A stretch of 64,000 bases of DNA, taken from Pseudomonadota bacterium (GTDB lineage: Bacteria; Pseudomonadota; Alphaproteobacteria; Rhizobiales; Pleomorphomonadaceae). Below are positions 45,653-56,401 of the stretch, piece after piece. A program made the position numbers and the translations under genes. The notes under the pieces are model-generated. The model saw only the letters and a list, made by a program, of their open reading frames with translations. It was not told the DNA's origin and ran no database searches. Position 1 is the stretch's first letter. The number at the start of each line of letters is the position of its first letter. The stretch lies in contig JAGSYV010000011.1 of NCBI GenBank assembly GCA_018262505.1, positions 1 to 64,000 of the forward strand, in the 5' to 3' direction.

Positions 45653-45700
45653 CTGTCAACAGCGTCCGATCAATATCAATTTTAATGGACCTGTCGACAG
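45653..45700. promoter_or_regulatory. Paired operator-like palindromes upstream of the LacI gene
   Basis: CTGTCGACAG (45691-45700) is a perfect 10 bp palindrome with the central CpG usual in LacI-family operators. CTGTCAACAG (45653-45662) is the same sequence with one change, 38 nt away and 20-30 nt before the regulator's start codon. The pair suggests autoregulation. I did not find further copies upstream of the beta-mannosidase or SMP-30 genes. Confidence 0.4.
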
Positions 45701-45821
45701 TTTTGTTGGTTCGAAATACCGCTTGGCGACTTCCCTGCCATCTGAAAATCGCTTTCTGGCTTCGCGGCTTACGTGATAATTCTTACAAATGCTCCGCCTT
45801 CGGTCCGAGCGGTATCGCGCC

Positions 45822-46733
45822 TCACGGCGACGGCAACGGCCGGTCAGCCGACGTTGCATAGACATAGACGGCATAAAGCGACGACGTCGCGGTGATGTAA
45901 AGCCGGTTGCGTTTGGGCCCACCGAAGCAAAGGTTGGACACCGTCTCGGGGATATTGATCCGGCCGAGCAGCGTACCGTCCACCGCATAGACGCGCACCC
46001 CATCGCCGCTGGAAGTCCAGAGATTACCGGCGCGATCGAGGCGGAAACCGTCGAAGAATCCGGCGTCGGAAACCGCGAACACCCGATCTTCGCCGACCGT
46101 GCGCCCGTCCTTCGCGACGGTGAAGGCATGAATTGCCGGCGTGTCTGACAGCGACGTGTCGGAGACATAGAGGATGCGCTCATCCGACGAAAAGGCGAGA
46201 CCGTTAGGGCGATCGAGGCCCGTCACCACGGCCGCCGTCTCGCCGGTTCGCGGATCGTGGCGATAGACATTGCAGCGACCGATCTCGCTTTTTGCCGCAT
46301 GGCCCTCGTAGTCGGTGTCGATGCCATAGCTCGGGTCGGAGAACCAAATGCTGCCGTCCGACTTCACAACCACGTCGTTGGGCGAATTAAGACGTTTGCC
46401 TTCGAACCGGTCGACGACCGTTTCCCAGCGACCGTCGAAGCCAAGGCGGGAAATGCGACGACCACCGTGCTCGCAGGCAACGATGCGCCCGAAGGCATCG
46501 AGTGTGTGGCCATTGTGATAGCCGCAAGGATGCTCGAACACCGAGACGGTGCCGCTCGTCTCGTCGTAGCGCATGATGCGGTCCTCAGGAATATCCGACC
46601 AGACGACAGTTTTGGCGGCGGGTACGTAAACAGGACCCTCGGTCCAGCGGCCGCCACTCCACAGCTGTTCGATGGTGGCGCTGCCAATGACCAGCGCCCC
46701 GAACCGGCCGTCGAACGTGTCGTAGCTGCTCAT
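45822..46733 (-). CDS. SMP-30/gluconolactonase family protein
   Basis: A 303-residue six-bladed beta-propeller lactonase, probably hydrolysing a sugar lactone (gluconolactone, galactonolactone or similar). Family motifs are WTEGPVYVP (metal Glu), GRIVACEHGGRRISRL, LNSPNDVVVKSDGSIWFSDPSYG and DRPNGLAFSSDERILYVSDTS (metal Asn and Asp). Start ATG at 46733 has an excellent AGGAGGAAAG site. It is upstream of the LacI gene on the same strand with a 188 bp gap, so it is probably a separate unit in the same sugar locus. Confidence 0.92.
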   Translation of the reverse strand: MSSYDTFDGRFGALVIGSATIEQLWSGGRWTEGPVYVPAAKTVVWSDIPEDRIMRYDETSGTVSVFEHPCGYHNGHTLDAFGRIVACEHGGRRISRLGFDGRWETVVDRFEGKRLNSPNDVVVKSDGSIWFSDPSYGIDTDYEGHAAKSEIGRCNVYRHDPRTGETAAVVTGLDRPNGLAFSSDERILYVSDTSLSDTPAIHAFTVAKDGRTVGEDRVFAVSDAGFFDGFRLDRAGNLWTSSGDGVRVYAVDGTLLGRINIPETVSNLCFGGPKRNRLYITATSSLYAVYVYATSADRPLPSP

Positions 46734-46876
46734 TCTTTCCTCCTGCGCGTCGTCGCCTCGCGGCTTCCGCCATTTCCCGACTTGCGGGACGGCACTATCG
46801 TCATCCAAATGAAGAGCGTCAAGGATGCGCCATTGCGTCCGGCGGTTGTTCCCTTGCCTCCAAACGGAGTCCGTCC

Positions 46877-47836
46877 ATGCCTGCCGCTTCGCCGTCTCGC
46901 CCCAAGGTCCTGATGGTCTCGTCCATGCCCGAATGGGACCTTGCGCCAATGCGGGAGCTCTATGATCTCATCGAGCTTCCGGCTGGCGGACCGGAGGAGC
47001 TTACATCGACGGCCGATATCATGGCCCTCGTGACCTCAGGCGGCCGAGGCGCCGACGCGGCGCTGATCGAGGCGTTGCCGGCCTTGGAGTTGATCGCCGT
47101 CTATGGCGTCGGCTACGACAAGGTCGACCTCGAAGCGGCCTCGCGGCGCAGCGTCGCCGTGACCAACACGCCGGACGTACTCACCGCCGACGTCGCCGAC
47201 ATGGCCCTGGCGCTGACACTGGCGCTCGCCCGTCGCATCGTCGACGGCGACGCTTTCGTGCGTTCGGGCGCTTGGTCTCACAAGACCATGCCGCTGACCG
47301 GCAGCGTTTCGGGCCGCAAGATCGGCATTGTCGGGCTCGGCCGCATCGGCGAGGCGATCGCCCACCGCTTTGCCGGCTTCGACACGGAAATCGGCTATTG
47401 GAACCGCTCGCCGAAGCCCCTTTCGTCTTGGCAGGCATTCCCGACCCCGTCAGCTCTTGCCGCTTGGGCCGATATTCTGGTGGTGGCAGTAGCCGGTGGC
47501 GGCGACACCATCGGCATTGTCGACGCCGAAACGATCGCCGCGCTCGGCCGCGACGGCCTTTTGATCAACATTTCGCGCGGCACAACCATCGACGAGGCCG
47601 CGCTGCTCATCTCCCTTGAGAACGGCGGCATCGCCGGCGCCGGCCTCGACGTGTTCCACGGCGAGCCGGCGATCGATCCGCGTTTTCTCAGCCTCGGCAA
47701 CGTCGTGCTGTCACCGCATCAGGGCAGCGCGACCATGGTAACGCGACGGGCGATGGGAGCCGTCGTGCGCGCCAACCTTGCCGCCTATTTCACAGGCGAG
47801 GCACTGCCGAGTGCCGTTGTTCGTCGTCATAGCTGA
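46877..47836 (+). CDS. D-isomer-specific 2-hydroxyacid dehydrogenase
   Basis: A 319-residue NAD(P)-dependent enzyme, most like glyoxylate/hydroxypyruvate reductases. The cofactor motif is GIVGLGRIGEAIAHRF (about residues 148-163); the catalytic triad is Arg in INISRGTTIDE, Glu in DVFHGEP and His in LSPHQGSAT. It would reduce glyoxylate, hydroxypyruvate or a sugar-derived 2-keto acid. Divergent from the SMP-30 gene with 143 bp between them, which suggests membership of the sugar locus. Confidence 0.92.
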   Translation: MPAASPSRPKVLMVSSMPEWDLAPMRELYDLIELPAGGPEELTSTADIMALVTSGGRGADAALIEALPALELIAVYGVGYDKVDLEAASRRSVAVTNTPDVLTADVADMALALTLALARRIVDGDAFVRSGAWSHKTMPLTGSVSGRKIGIVGLGRIGEAIAHRFAGFDTEIGYWNRSPKPLSSWQAFPTPSALAAWADILVVAVAGGGDTIGIVDAETIAALGRDGLLINISRGTTIDEAALLISLENGGIAGAGLDVFHGEPAIDPRFLSLGNVVLSPHQGSATMVTRRAMGAVVRANLAAYFTGEALPSAVVRRHS

Positions 47837-48055
47837 GATCAGCCGGGATTCTTTGTCCTTGCTATAGCTTTACCTATTGTCATTTTTTACAGGGAAAAAG
47901 CGAGGACAACTACACCGTTGTTTGGAAAACTTTAATAGCGCGCTGTTATCCTCACTCGATACGCAAGGCTGTGTGCGGAGCTGAGGCCAATTGTCGTGGT
48001 TTCTAGTCAGCGAAAGCTTAAAAATGAAGTTTCCGAGCACTCGGAGGAAGAAGCG

Positions 48056-50074
48056 ATGGCGCGCCTGTTCAATAATCTGTCCATCGGCTCCAAAGTATTC
48101 GTGGCCTTCGCGCTGGTCATTGCGTTGCTCATTACCTGCGCCGGCCTGTCGCTCTTCTCGATCAGCTCCTTCGAGCGCTCCTTCGGTCAACACCGGAATC
48201 GTGTCAACGAGGTGGAGCTGACGCGCGACATCGACTATGCTTTCCTCGATCTCACCGCCAAGGTTGACGCCTATCTGGTCGCCGGCAACGAAACGGCCCT
48301 GTCAGAGGCCAAGGCCGCCGCCGAAACCGCGCGCGCCTCGATCGCCAACGCCATCGGCAAGTTCGAGCAAGGCCCCCGCAAGGACAATATGGCGGCCATC
48401 GCCACTTTGTTTGATAACTACGGCACGGTGTTCACCAAGCTTATCGATCTCAAGACCAGCCAGCAAAAAATCATCCACGACAGCGTCGAGCCGCTCGGCG
48501 ACAAGTTGAAGAACGACATGCTGTTCTTCTCTTCCAAGGTCGACAAGCTGGGTAAACCTGAAATCATCCCGATCGCCACCAAGGCTACGGAACAATACAA
48601 CGCCGGCCGTCTCGCCGTGTACAAGCTCTTGAACAACGGAACGGCAGATGACCTCAAGGCGGCGGACGCCGGCTTCAACGGCCTTGTCCAGCGTCTCAAC
48701 CTGGTGATCAAGGCAGTCGGCGAAGGACAGGAAGCCTCTCAGCTCGGCAAAGTGCTGAAATCGGCGACCACATATCAGGACGCCTACACTCAGGCCAACC
48801 AGATCTCCGCCGATCTCCGGACGCTGACATCCAAGGATCTGCTCAACGCCTCGACGGCACTTGCCGACAAGGTGGCCAACGTCCGCTCCGCCGCCTCGGT
48901 CGAATCGACGTCGATCGGCGTTGCCACCACCAGCCTTCTCGACACCATCCGTCGCATGCTGCTGATCGTGGCCGGCTTGTCGGTGGTCGGCGCCGTGGTG
49001 CTGGCCTTCGTGATCGGTCGCTCGATCTCGCGGCCGGTCGTGGCGATCTCGCATGCCATGGGCAAGGTGTCGGACGGTGACCTTCGGACGGTCGTCCCCG
49101 GTCTTGGCCGCAAGGACGAGGTCGGCGTCATGGCCGAGGCGCTCGAGGTGTTCAAGACGAGCCTGGCCCAGGCGGCCGAGGCGCGCGCCGCTCGCGAGGC
49201 CGATGCGGCGGCGCAGGCTGAGCTGAGGCGCAGCGAAGTGCATCAGCTCGCCGACATGTTCGAACAGACCGTCGGCGGCATCGCCTCCTCGCTGGCCGCT
49301 GCCGCAGGTCAACTCAACGGCTCAGCCCAGACGCTTTCCCAATCCTCCGCCGACGTGACGCAGAAGGCTTCGACCGTGACCACGGCGTCCGAGGCGGCAT
49401 CCGCCGGCGTCGGCACCGTCGCCGCCGCCGCCGAAGAACTTGCGTCGTCGATCGCCGAAATCGGCCGTCAGGTGAACGAATCGACCGAAGTGGCCTCGAA
49501 GGCGGTCAATGACGCCTCGGAGACCGCGGCCAAGGTGCGCGAGCTGTCGGAGGCCGCGCGGAAGATTGGCGCGGTGGTCGACCTCATCAATACCATCGCC
49601 GGTCAGACCAACCTTCTGGCGCTCAATGCGACCATCGAAGCGGCGCGGGCCGGCGAGGCGGGCAAGGGCTTTGCCGTCGTGGCGGCCGAGGTGAAACAGC
49701 TTGCCGACCAGACCGCCAGGGCGACCAGCGAGATCGGCGCTCAGGTGGCGGCGATCCAGGCCTCGACGGCCGATTCCAGCGACGCCATCATGCGCATCAC
49801 CGAGACCATTGGCCATATCTCCAAGGTATCCAACACGGTGGCCGGCTCGGTGCGCGATCAGGGCATGGCGACCCAGGAAATCGCCGACTCGGTGCAAAAG
49901 GCAGCCGAAGGAACCAGCACGGTGGCGAGCAACATCGTCAAGGTCGGCGAGGCCGCCAGCGATTCGGCCGCGGCCGCTCAGGAAGTGCTGCACGCCTCCG
50001 ACGCGCTGTCGGCCCAGGCCGAGCGGCTGCAGAGCGAACTGCAGCGTTTCCTCACCACCATCCGGGCGGCCTGA
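48056..50074 (+). CDS. Methyl-accepting chemotaxis protein with HAMP domain
   Basis: A 672-residue chemoreceptor: TM1 (about residues 13-33), a periplasmic helical sensor of some 250 residues without a Cache or PAS signature (four-helix-bundle-like), TM2 near 305-325 ([20 protein letters not shown]), HAMP ([20 protein letters not shown]) and the cytoplasmic signalling domain with [28 protein letters not shown] 5 nt before the ATG at 48056 decides the start over one 20 codons upstream. The 219 bp upstream are AT-richer and probably contain its promoter. Confidence 0.93.
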   Translation: MARLFNNLSIGSKVFVAFALVIALLITCAGLSLFSISSFERSFGQHRNRVNEVELTRDIDYAFLDLTAKVDAYLVAGNETALSEAKAAAETARASIANAIGKFEQGPRKDNMAAIATLFDNYGTVFTKLIDLKTSQQKIIHDSVEPLGDKLKNDMLFFSSKVDKLGKPEIIPIATKATEQYNAGRLAVYKLLNNGTADDLKAADAGFNGLVQRLNLVIKAVGEGQEASQLGKVLKSATTYQDAYTQANQISADLRTLTSKDLLNASTALADKVANVRSAASVESTSIGVATTSLLDTIRRMLLIVAGLSVVGAVVLAFVIGRSISRPVVAISHAMGKVSDGDLRTVVPGLGRKDEVGVMAEALEVFKTSLAQAAEARAAREADAAAQAELRRSEVHQLADMFEQTVGGIASSLAAAAGQLNGSAQTLSQSSADVTQKASTVTTASEAASAGVGTVAAAAEELASSIAEIGRQVNESTEVASKAVNDASETAAKVRELSEAARKIGAVVDLINTIAGQTNLLALNATIEAARAGEAGKGFAVVAAEVKQLADQTARATSEIGAQVAAIQASTADSSDAIMRITETIGHISKVSNTVAGSVRDQGMATQEIADSVQKAAEGTSTVASNIVKVGEAASDSAAAAQEVLHASDALSAQAERLQSELQRFLTTIRAA

Positions 50075-50079
50075 CCAAA

Positions 50080-50123
50080 GCAATTCCAGCAAAAGTGGAA
50101 ACAGGTTTTGCGGCGAGAATTGC
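50080..50123. repeat. Rhizobial-type intergenic palindromic element
   Basis: Outer arms GCAATTC (50080-50086) and GAATTGC (50117-50123) enclose an inner GCAAAA/TTTTGC stem. The continuation GTGAAACAAGGAAATAGAGC resembles a repeat that is very common between genes in Rhizobiales. It is in the gap between the convergent chemoreceptor and ccmB genes. Confidence 0.6.
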
Positions 50124-50139
50124 GTGAAACAAGGAAATA

Positions 50140-50175
50140 GAGCACGCTGGCGAACCTGAGTTCGCTGGCGTGCTC
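50140..50175. terminator. Strong hairpin between convergent chemoreceptor and ccmB genes
   Basis: GAGCACGC/GCGTGCTC (8 bp, 50140-50147 with 50168-50175) with an inner GCGAAC/GTTCGC stem and loop CTGA. There is no T tract on either side, so its role as a terminator is inferred only from the convergent setting. A second palindrome, GCTCGACT-c-AGTCGAGC (50172-50188), overlaps its right arm and the ccmB stop codon. Confidence 0.5.
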
Positions 50176-50178
50176 GAC

Positions 50179-50847
50179 TCAGTCGAGCCCATTTCTAAGC
50201 GCGGCGGCGGTGGCGATCGGCGAGATCGCCGTCGCCGTCAGCGTCAGGGCAACGGTCAGAAGGAAAGGCGTGCGGAAGGCGGCGGGGTCATAGGCGACGG
50301 CGGTCGCCGCGGCGACGCCGAAGATCAGCACCGGCACGGCGAACGGCAGTACCAGGATCGGCAACAGCAGGCCACCACGCCGCAGCGACACCGTCAGGCC
50401 GGCGCCGATGGCCCCGAGCAAGGTCAACGCCGGCGTGCCAACGAGAAGTGTCGCCACGGTAGCCAGCGTGACGTCAACCGGCATGGCCAGCAGCAGCGAC
50501 AAAAAGGGGGCAGCAATGACCAACGGCAGGCCCGTCGCCGTCCAGTGTGCTGCCACCTTGACGATCACCAGGAGTTCCAGCGATCGCCCCGAAGCGACCA
50601 TCAGGTCAAGCGCCCCATCGTCGCGATCGGCTTCGAACAGCCGGTCGAGGCCGAGCAAGGTGGCCAGCAGCGCGCCGATCCATAGGATGGCCGGCCCGAG
50701 ACGCGAAAGAAGATTGAGATCGGGGCCGATGGCGAAGGGGAAAGCTGTCACCACGATCAGGTAGAACAGCACGCCCATCATCGCACCGCCGCCGATGCGG
50801 ACGGCCAGACGCAGTTCCCGGACATAGAGGGCGGCAAGCGGCGACAT
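50179..50847 (-). CDS. ccmB: Heme exporter protein CcmB
   Basis: A 222-residue inner-membrane component with six hydrophobic helices, part of the CcmABCD complex that releases holo-CcmE for cytochrome c maturation. The family segment GALDLMVASGRSLELLVIVKVAAHW and LFEADRDDGAL are present. Start codon overlaps the ccmA stop by one base (TGATG). In most Rhizobiales ccmC, ccmD and ccmG follow; here the next gene is convergent, so those genes must lie elsewhere. Confidence 0.93.
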   Translation of the reverse strand: MSPLAALYVRELRLAVRIGGGAMMGVLFYLIVVTAFPFAIGPDLNLLSRLGPAILWIGALLATLLGLDRLFEADRDDGALDLMVASGRSLELLVIVKVAAHWTATGLPLVIAAPFLSLLLAMPVDVTLATVATLLVGTPALTLLGAIGAGLTVSLRRGGLLLPILVLPFAVPVLIFGVAAATAVAYDPAAFRTPFLLTVALTLTATAISPIATAAALRNGLD

Positions 50848-51488
50848 CAGGCCATCTCCCCGGCGACGAGGCGAAGCGAGCGGGCGCCGGCAAGGCCAAT
50901 GGCAAGGTGCGTCGCCGCGACAATGGCACCGCCGGTCTGGAGATGAGCGGCCATGAGATCGACGAGGCTCGCTTCCGATGCGGCGTCAAGGGCGGCGGTC
51001 GGTTCGTCGAGCAACCAGAGCGGTCGGCGGACCGCGATGAAGCGGGCAATGGCAAGGCGCCGCCTTTGTCCGGCCGAGAGATAGGCTGCCGGCAGGGCAG
51101 CAAGATCAAGAAGCCCGACGCTATCGAGAGCCGCTTCCACCGACGCGCCGCCGTCGCCCCCTAGGAAATCTCGCCAGAACATAAGGTTCTCGCTGACCGT
51201 CAGGGCCGGTTTCACCGCGTCGCGGTGGCCGAGATAATGGATATGGCGACCGACTTCGTCAGCATCGGCGACGCCATCGGCCAGAAATCGCACCGAGCCG
51301 ATGGCCGGCCGGCTGAGACCGGCGAGCGCCCTGAGAAGCGTCGATTTGCCGACCCCGTTGGGGCCGGTGACCAGCACGGCTTCGCCGCCTGCGATTGCCA
51401 AATCGATGCCCTCGATGACTCGCCGGCCGCCACGGTCGACACCGAGCGCCTCTACGAGGAGACGAAAGGGCTGAAACGGCAGGCTCAC
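50847..51488 (-). CDS. ccmA: Heme exporter ATP-binding protein CcmA
   Basis: An ABC ATPase (213 residues from this start) of the cytochrome c maturation system. Walker A is VTGPNGVGKSTLLRALAGL, the signature region is YLSAGQRRRLAIARF (LSAGQ, the usual CcmA form), Walker B is LWLLDEPTAALD, and the switch His is in AATHLA. I prefer the GTG at 51488, preceded by GGAG 6 nt upstream; an ATG at 51530 adds 14 residues and has no clear ribosome site. Coupled to ccmB by a TGATG overlap; divergent from acnA. Confidence 0.93.
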   Translation of the reverse strand: MSLPFQPFRLLVEALGVDRGGRRVIEGIDLAIAGGEAVLVTGPNGVGKSTLLRALAGLSRPAIGSVRFLADGVADADEVGRHIHYLGHRDAVKPALTVSENLMFWRDFLGGDGGASVEAALDSVGLLDLAALPAAYLSAGQRRRLAIARFIAVRRPLWLLDEPTAALDAASEASLVDLMAAHLQTGGAIVAATHLAIGLAGARSLRLVAGEMA

Positions 51489-51639
51489 GAGGATCTCCGG
51501 CTTGGGCGTTCTCTTTTCCCAATAGAGCATCGCGGCGGGAGGCGTAAGCTGCTTTCGCTTGCCGACCGGTCGAACGGGCGCCGACCACGGAATGAAGCGC
51601 CATGTGGTAGAATTTCGTACACAAGGTCTGGTGAGCCGC

Positions 51640-51772
51640 CGCCTTATTCTCTATAAGGCGCAAGGAAGTCTCCGGTCGTCATCTGACCATTACGTAAACG
51701 TCAAACAGCTCGCCGGTGGCGAGGCCTTGCCCGAGCGGATGCCGGCGCTGCCGCCGTCTCCCCTGGCAAGGC
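51640..51772 (+). promoter_or_regulatory. Inverted repeats in the acnA upstream region
   Basis: Two perfect 8 bp inverted repeats lie in the acnA leader: CGCCTTAT-tctct-ATAAGGCG (51640-51660) and GCCTTGCC/GGCAAGGC (51724-51731 with 51765-51772), the second ending about 12 nt before the ribosome binding site (AAAGGGG, 51786-51792). They could be operator or mRNA structures. They do not match the Irr (ICE) or RirA box patterns I know. Confidence 0.35.
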
Positions 51773-51799
51773 GCCCCCGGCTTCGAAAGGGGCCTACGC

Positions 51800-54496
<2,697 letters not shown>

Positions 54497-54527
54497 GCCG
54501 CCTGACGGAAAAGTCTGTACGCAACGC

Positions 54528-54558
54528 AAAAAGGCCCACCCTCGCGGATGGGCCTTTT
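54528..54558. terminator. Bidirectional Rho-independent terminator after acnA
   Basis: AAAAAGGCCCA and TGGGCCTTTT form a GC-rich stem with loop CCCTCGCGGA, flanked by A and T runs so it can serve acnA on the plus strand and the chemoreceptor gene on the minus strand. Confidence 0.85.
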
Positions 54559-54579
54559 CTCTTGATGCCAGCGTATTGT

Positions 54580-55860
54580 TTACGCCCGCTTCACGCCTTG
54601 CAGGAAGCGATCGACGGTGGAGCGTAGGCCGCAGGCTTCGCCGGACAGGGCCTTCGCCGAGGTCAGCACCGCTTCGGCCGCCTTGCGCGTTTCCACCGAG
54701 GCGTGGGCGACGCCACCCGTGTTGACCGAGACTTTCTGGCTCGCCACCGAGGCCTGCTGGATATTGGTCGCTATGGCGGCGGTCGCCCGCGACTGCTGCT
54801 CCACCGCCGCGGCAATGGCGCCAGCAATCTCGTTGATCTCGCCGATTCGCGAGGCAATGCCGCCGATGGCGCCCACCGCCTGGGTGGTCGCTGCCTGCAC
54901 GGCGCCAATCTGCGCGCCGATTTCGTCGGTAGCCCGCGTCGTTTGATTGGCCAGCGCCTTCACTTCCTGAGCAACCACCGCGAAGCCCCGCCCGGCCTCG
55001 CCGGCCCGCGCCGCCTCGATCGTGGCATTGAGCGCAAGCAGGTTGGTCTGGCTGGCGATGCCGTTGATCAGACTGATCACCTCACCGATCTTGGCAGAGC
55101 TCTCGGTCAGCCCCTTAACGATCTCGTTGGTGTGGCGCGCTTCCTCGTTGGCGGCGCTGGAAATGCGACTCGACTGGTGAACCTGATGGCCAATCTCGGC
55201 GATCGATGCCGACAGTTCCCCAGCCGATTCGGAGACGACCCCGACAGCCGCCGAGACCTGTTCGGATGCGGCGGCGAGCTCGGTGAGCTGGCGGTTGGTC
55301 TGGTCGGCCGAGCCCGACATCGCTTGCGACGACGATTCCAGCTGGTCGGCCACCTGTCCCACCGTCCCGAGCGCTGTCGAGACGTTGCGATCGAAGTCGG
55401 CGGTGAGCTGCTGCAGTGTTGAAGCCTTGGCGCTCCGCGCCTCCTCCTCGCGCCGCGCCTCGCGCTCGCGCCAGGCCTCCGTAAGGTCGGCAAGATTGGT
55501 GAGCACAACCGGACGACCATCGACCTTGGAGAGGATGAGCGTCACCAGAACGGGAAACTCCACGCCGTCGGTCCGGCGATGAATCCACTCGAAACGCTTG
55601 TAGCCCGTTGCCATCGCCTCCCCGATCAGAGCCTCGGCTTTGGCGCCTGATGGCTGGCCATCCGGCTGTGTTGGCGGCGACAGCGCGCCCGGCGTCATGG
55701 CGGTCAAGGCGCTCTTTGACGGCGAGCCGAACATTTTGACCGCCGCGGCGTTGCACTCGATGAACTTGCCGTCGGCGATGACCATGACCGCGTCGGGGGT
55801 GCTGTCGAAGAAGTTGATCTTGATTTTGTCGGAAGAAGTTCTGCGTCCGAACAGTGGCAT
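54580..55860 (-). CDS. Soluble PAS-domain methyl-accepting chemotaxis protein
   Basis: A 426-residue cytoplasmic chemoreceptor with no membrane helix. A PAS domain covers about residues 15-130 ([43 protein letters not shown]), followed by a coiled-coil signalling domain with [20 protein letters not shown] and paired methylation-type helices. It likely senses an internal signal such as redox or energy state, but a bound cofactor is not evident. Start [13 protein letters not shown] with GAGG upstream. Its upstream region contains a 16 bp palindrome. Confidence 0.92.
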   Translation of the reverse strand: MPLFGRRTSSDKIKINFFDSTPDAVMVIADGKFIECNAAAVKMFGSPSKSALTAMTPGALSPPTQPDGQPSGAKAEALIGEAMATGYKRFEWIHRRTDGVEFPVLVTLILSKVDGRPVVLTNLADLTEAWREREARREEEARSAKASTLQQLTADFDRNVSTALGTVGQVADQLESSSQAMSGSADQTNRQLTELAAASEQVSAAVGVVSESAGELSASIAEIGHQVHQSSRISSAANEEARHTNEIVKGLTESSAKIGEVISLINGIASQTNLLALNATIEAARAGEAGRGFAVVAQEVKALANQTTRATDEIGAQIGAVQAATTQAVGAIGGIASRIGEINEIAGAIAAAVEQQSRATAAIATNIQQASVASQKVSVNTGGVAHASVETRKAAEAVLTSAKALSGEACGLRSTVDRFLQGVKRA

Positions 55861-55884
55861 ATTCGCCTCGCCCTGAATTTGCAT

Positions 55885-55969
55885 TTCCCGCGCGCGGGAA
55901 TTACCGAGAGGTCTACAACCTACCGGTAAAGGATTGCTTGTTCCGCCGGTAACTCAGAGCGCAATCCTT
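55885..55969. promoter_or_regulatory. Palindromes upstream of the PAS chemoreceptor gene
   Basis: TTCCCGCGCGCGGGAA (55885-55900) is a perfect 16 bp palindrome 25 nt from the chemoreceptor ATG. AAGGATTGC (55929-55937) and GCAATCCTT (55961-55969) form a 9 bp inverted repeat with a 23 nt spacer, and TACCGGTA (55921-55928) is an 8 bp palindrome beside it. Candidate operator or terminator elements; no assigned factor. Confidence 0.4.
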
Positions 55970-56080
55970 CTAGGCATTAATGCGCATACACTCCGGTGGG
56001 CTTGGAGAAAATCGTAAAGCAATCGAACCGCGATCAGCGGCGGGGAAGCAGGCAACTCCGGCGTATCCGCCCAATTCGTC

Positions 56081-56109
56081 TTGACCCGCTCTGCCCTTTC
56101 GGCCATAAA
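56081..56109 (+). promoter_or_regulatory. Candidate sigma70-type promoter of the asd leader transcript
   Basis: TTGACC (56081-56086, 5 of 6) and CATAAA (56104-56109, 4 of 6) are separated by exactly 17 nt. Transcription would begin near 56116, about 20 nt before the leader ORF start and about 285 nt before asd. Confidence 0.5.
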
Positions 56110-56136
56110 GCCCACCATTCGAGAGAGGAATGGTCC

Positions 56137-56241
56137 ATGCCGTTCGCGAATGGTTCCCGTCAGGCTGTCTTTGCGCTGGGTGTCGTCCCGGCGGGGCTTG
56201 CCATGACGAAAACGGCGACGACGAAAACGACCACGACGTGA
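56137..56241 (+). CDS. Threonine-rich leader peptide upstream of asd (putative attenuator)
   Basis: A 34-codon ORF with a good ribosome binding site (GAGAGAGG, 56121-56128) 8 nt before its ATG and a TGA at 56239. Its last 12 codons read MTKTATTKTTTT, eight of them threonine (ACG/ACC), immediately before the stop. An internal ATG at 56203 would make just those 12 residues. A short ORF ending in a run of codons for the end product, placed between a promoter and a gene of the aspartate family pathway, is the hallmark of attenuation as in E. coli thrL. Not recognised as any known protein; translation is inferred. Confidence 0.6.
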   Translation: MPFANGSRQAVFALGVVPAGLAMTKTATTKTTTT

Positions 56242-56255
56242 TCGACGCTTCCTCG

Positions 56256-56365
56256 CCCCGCACCGTCCTCCTCGGGGTCAGAGGAGGCGGATGGTGGCCT
56301 CCTCGAACGTCTCCCTGACAGACTGAAGAGCGACCGGCCGCCAGACAAGGCGGGGGACGGCTTTT
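56256..56365 (+). promoter_or_regulatory. Alternative hairpins in the asd leader (putative attenuator)
   Basis: Segment 1 CCTCCTC (56267-56273), segment 2 GAGGAGGC (56281-56288) and segment 3 GCCTCCTC (56297-56304) allow two mutually exclusive stems, 1:2 (7 bp, 7 nt loop) and 2:3 (8 bp, 8 nt loop). Downstream CCGCC (56338-56342) can pair with GGCGG at 56349-56353 in a GC-rich, terminator-like stem before TTTT (56362-56365), or with GGCGG of segment 2 (56286-56290). This fits a leader with competing structures; folding energies were not computed. Confidence 0.45.
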
Positions 56366-56401
56366 ACGGCGCAAGCCACACTTTCAGAAGGTCAGTCCAA
56401 C

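Noticed and set aside
55970-56374. 134-codon minus-strand frame across the asd leader
   Set aside because: Unconserved basic translation without a ribosome binding site; it opposes the promoter, leader ORF and hairpins of asd.
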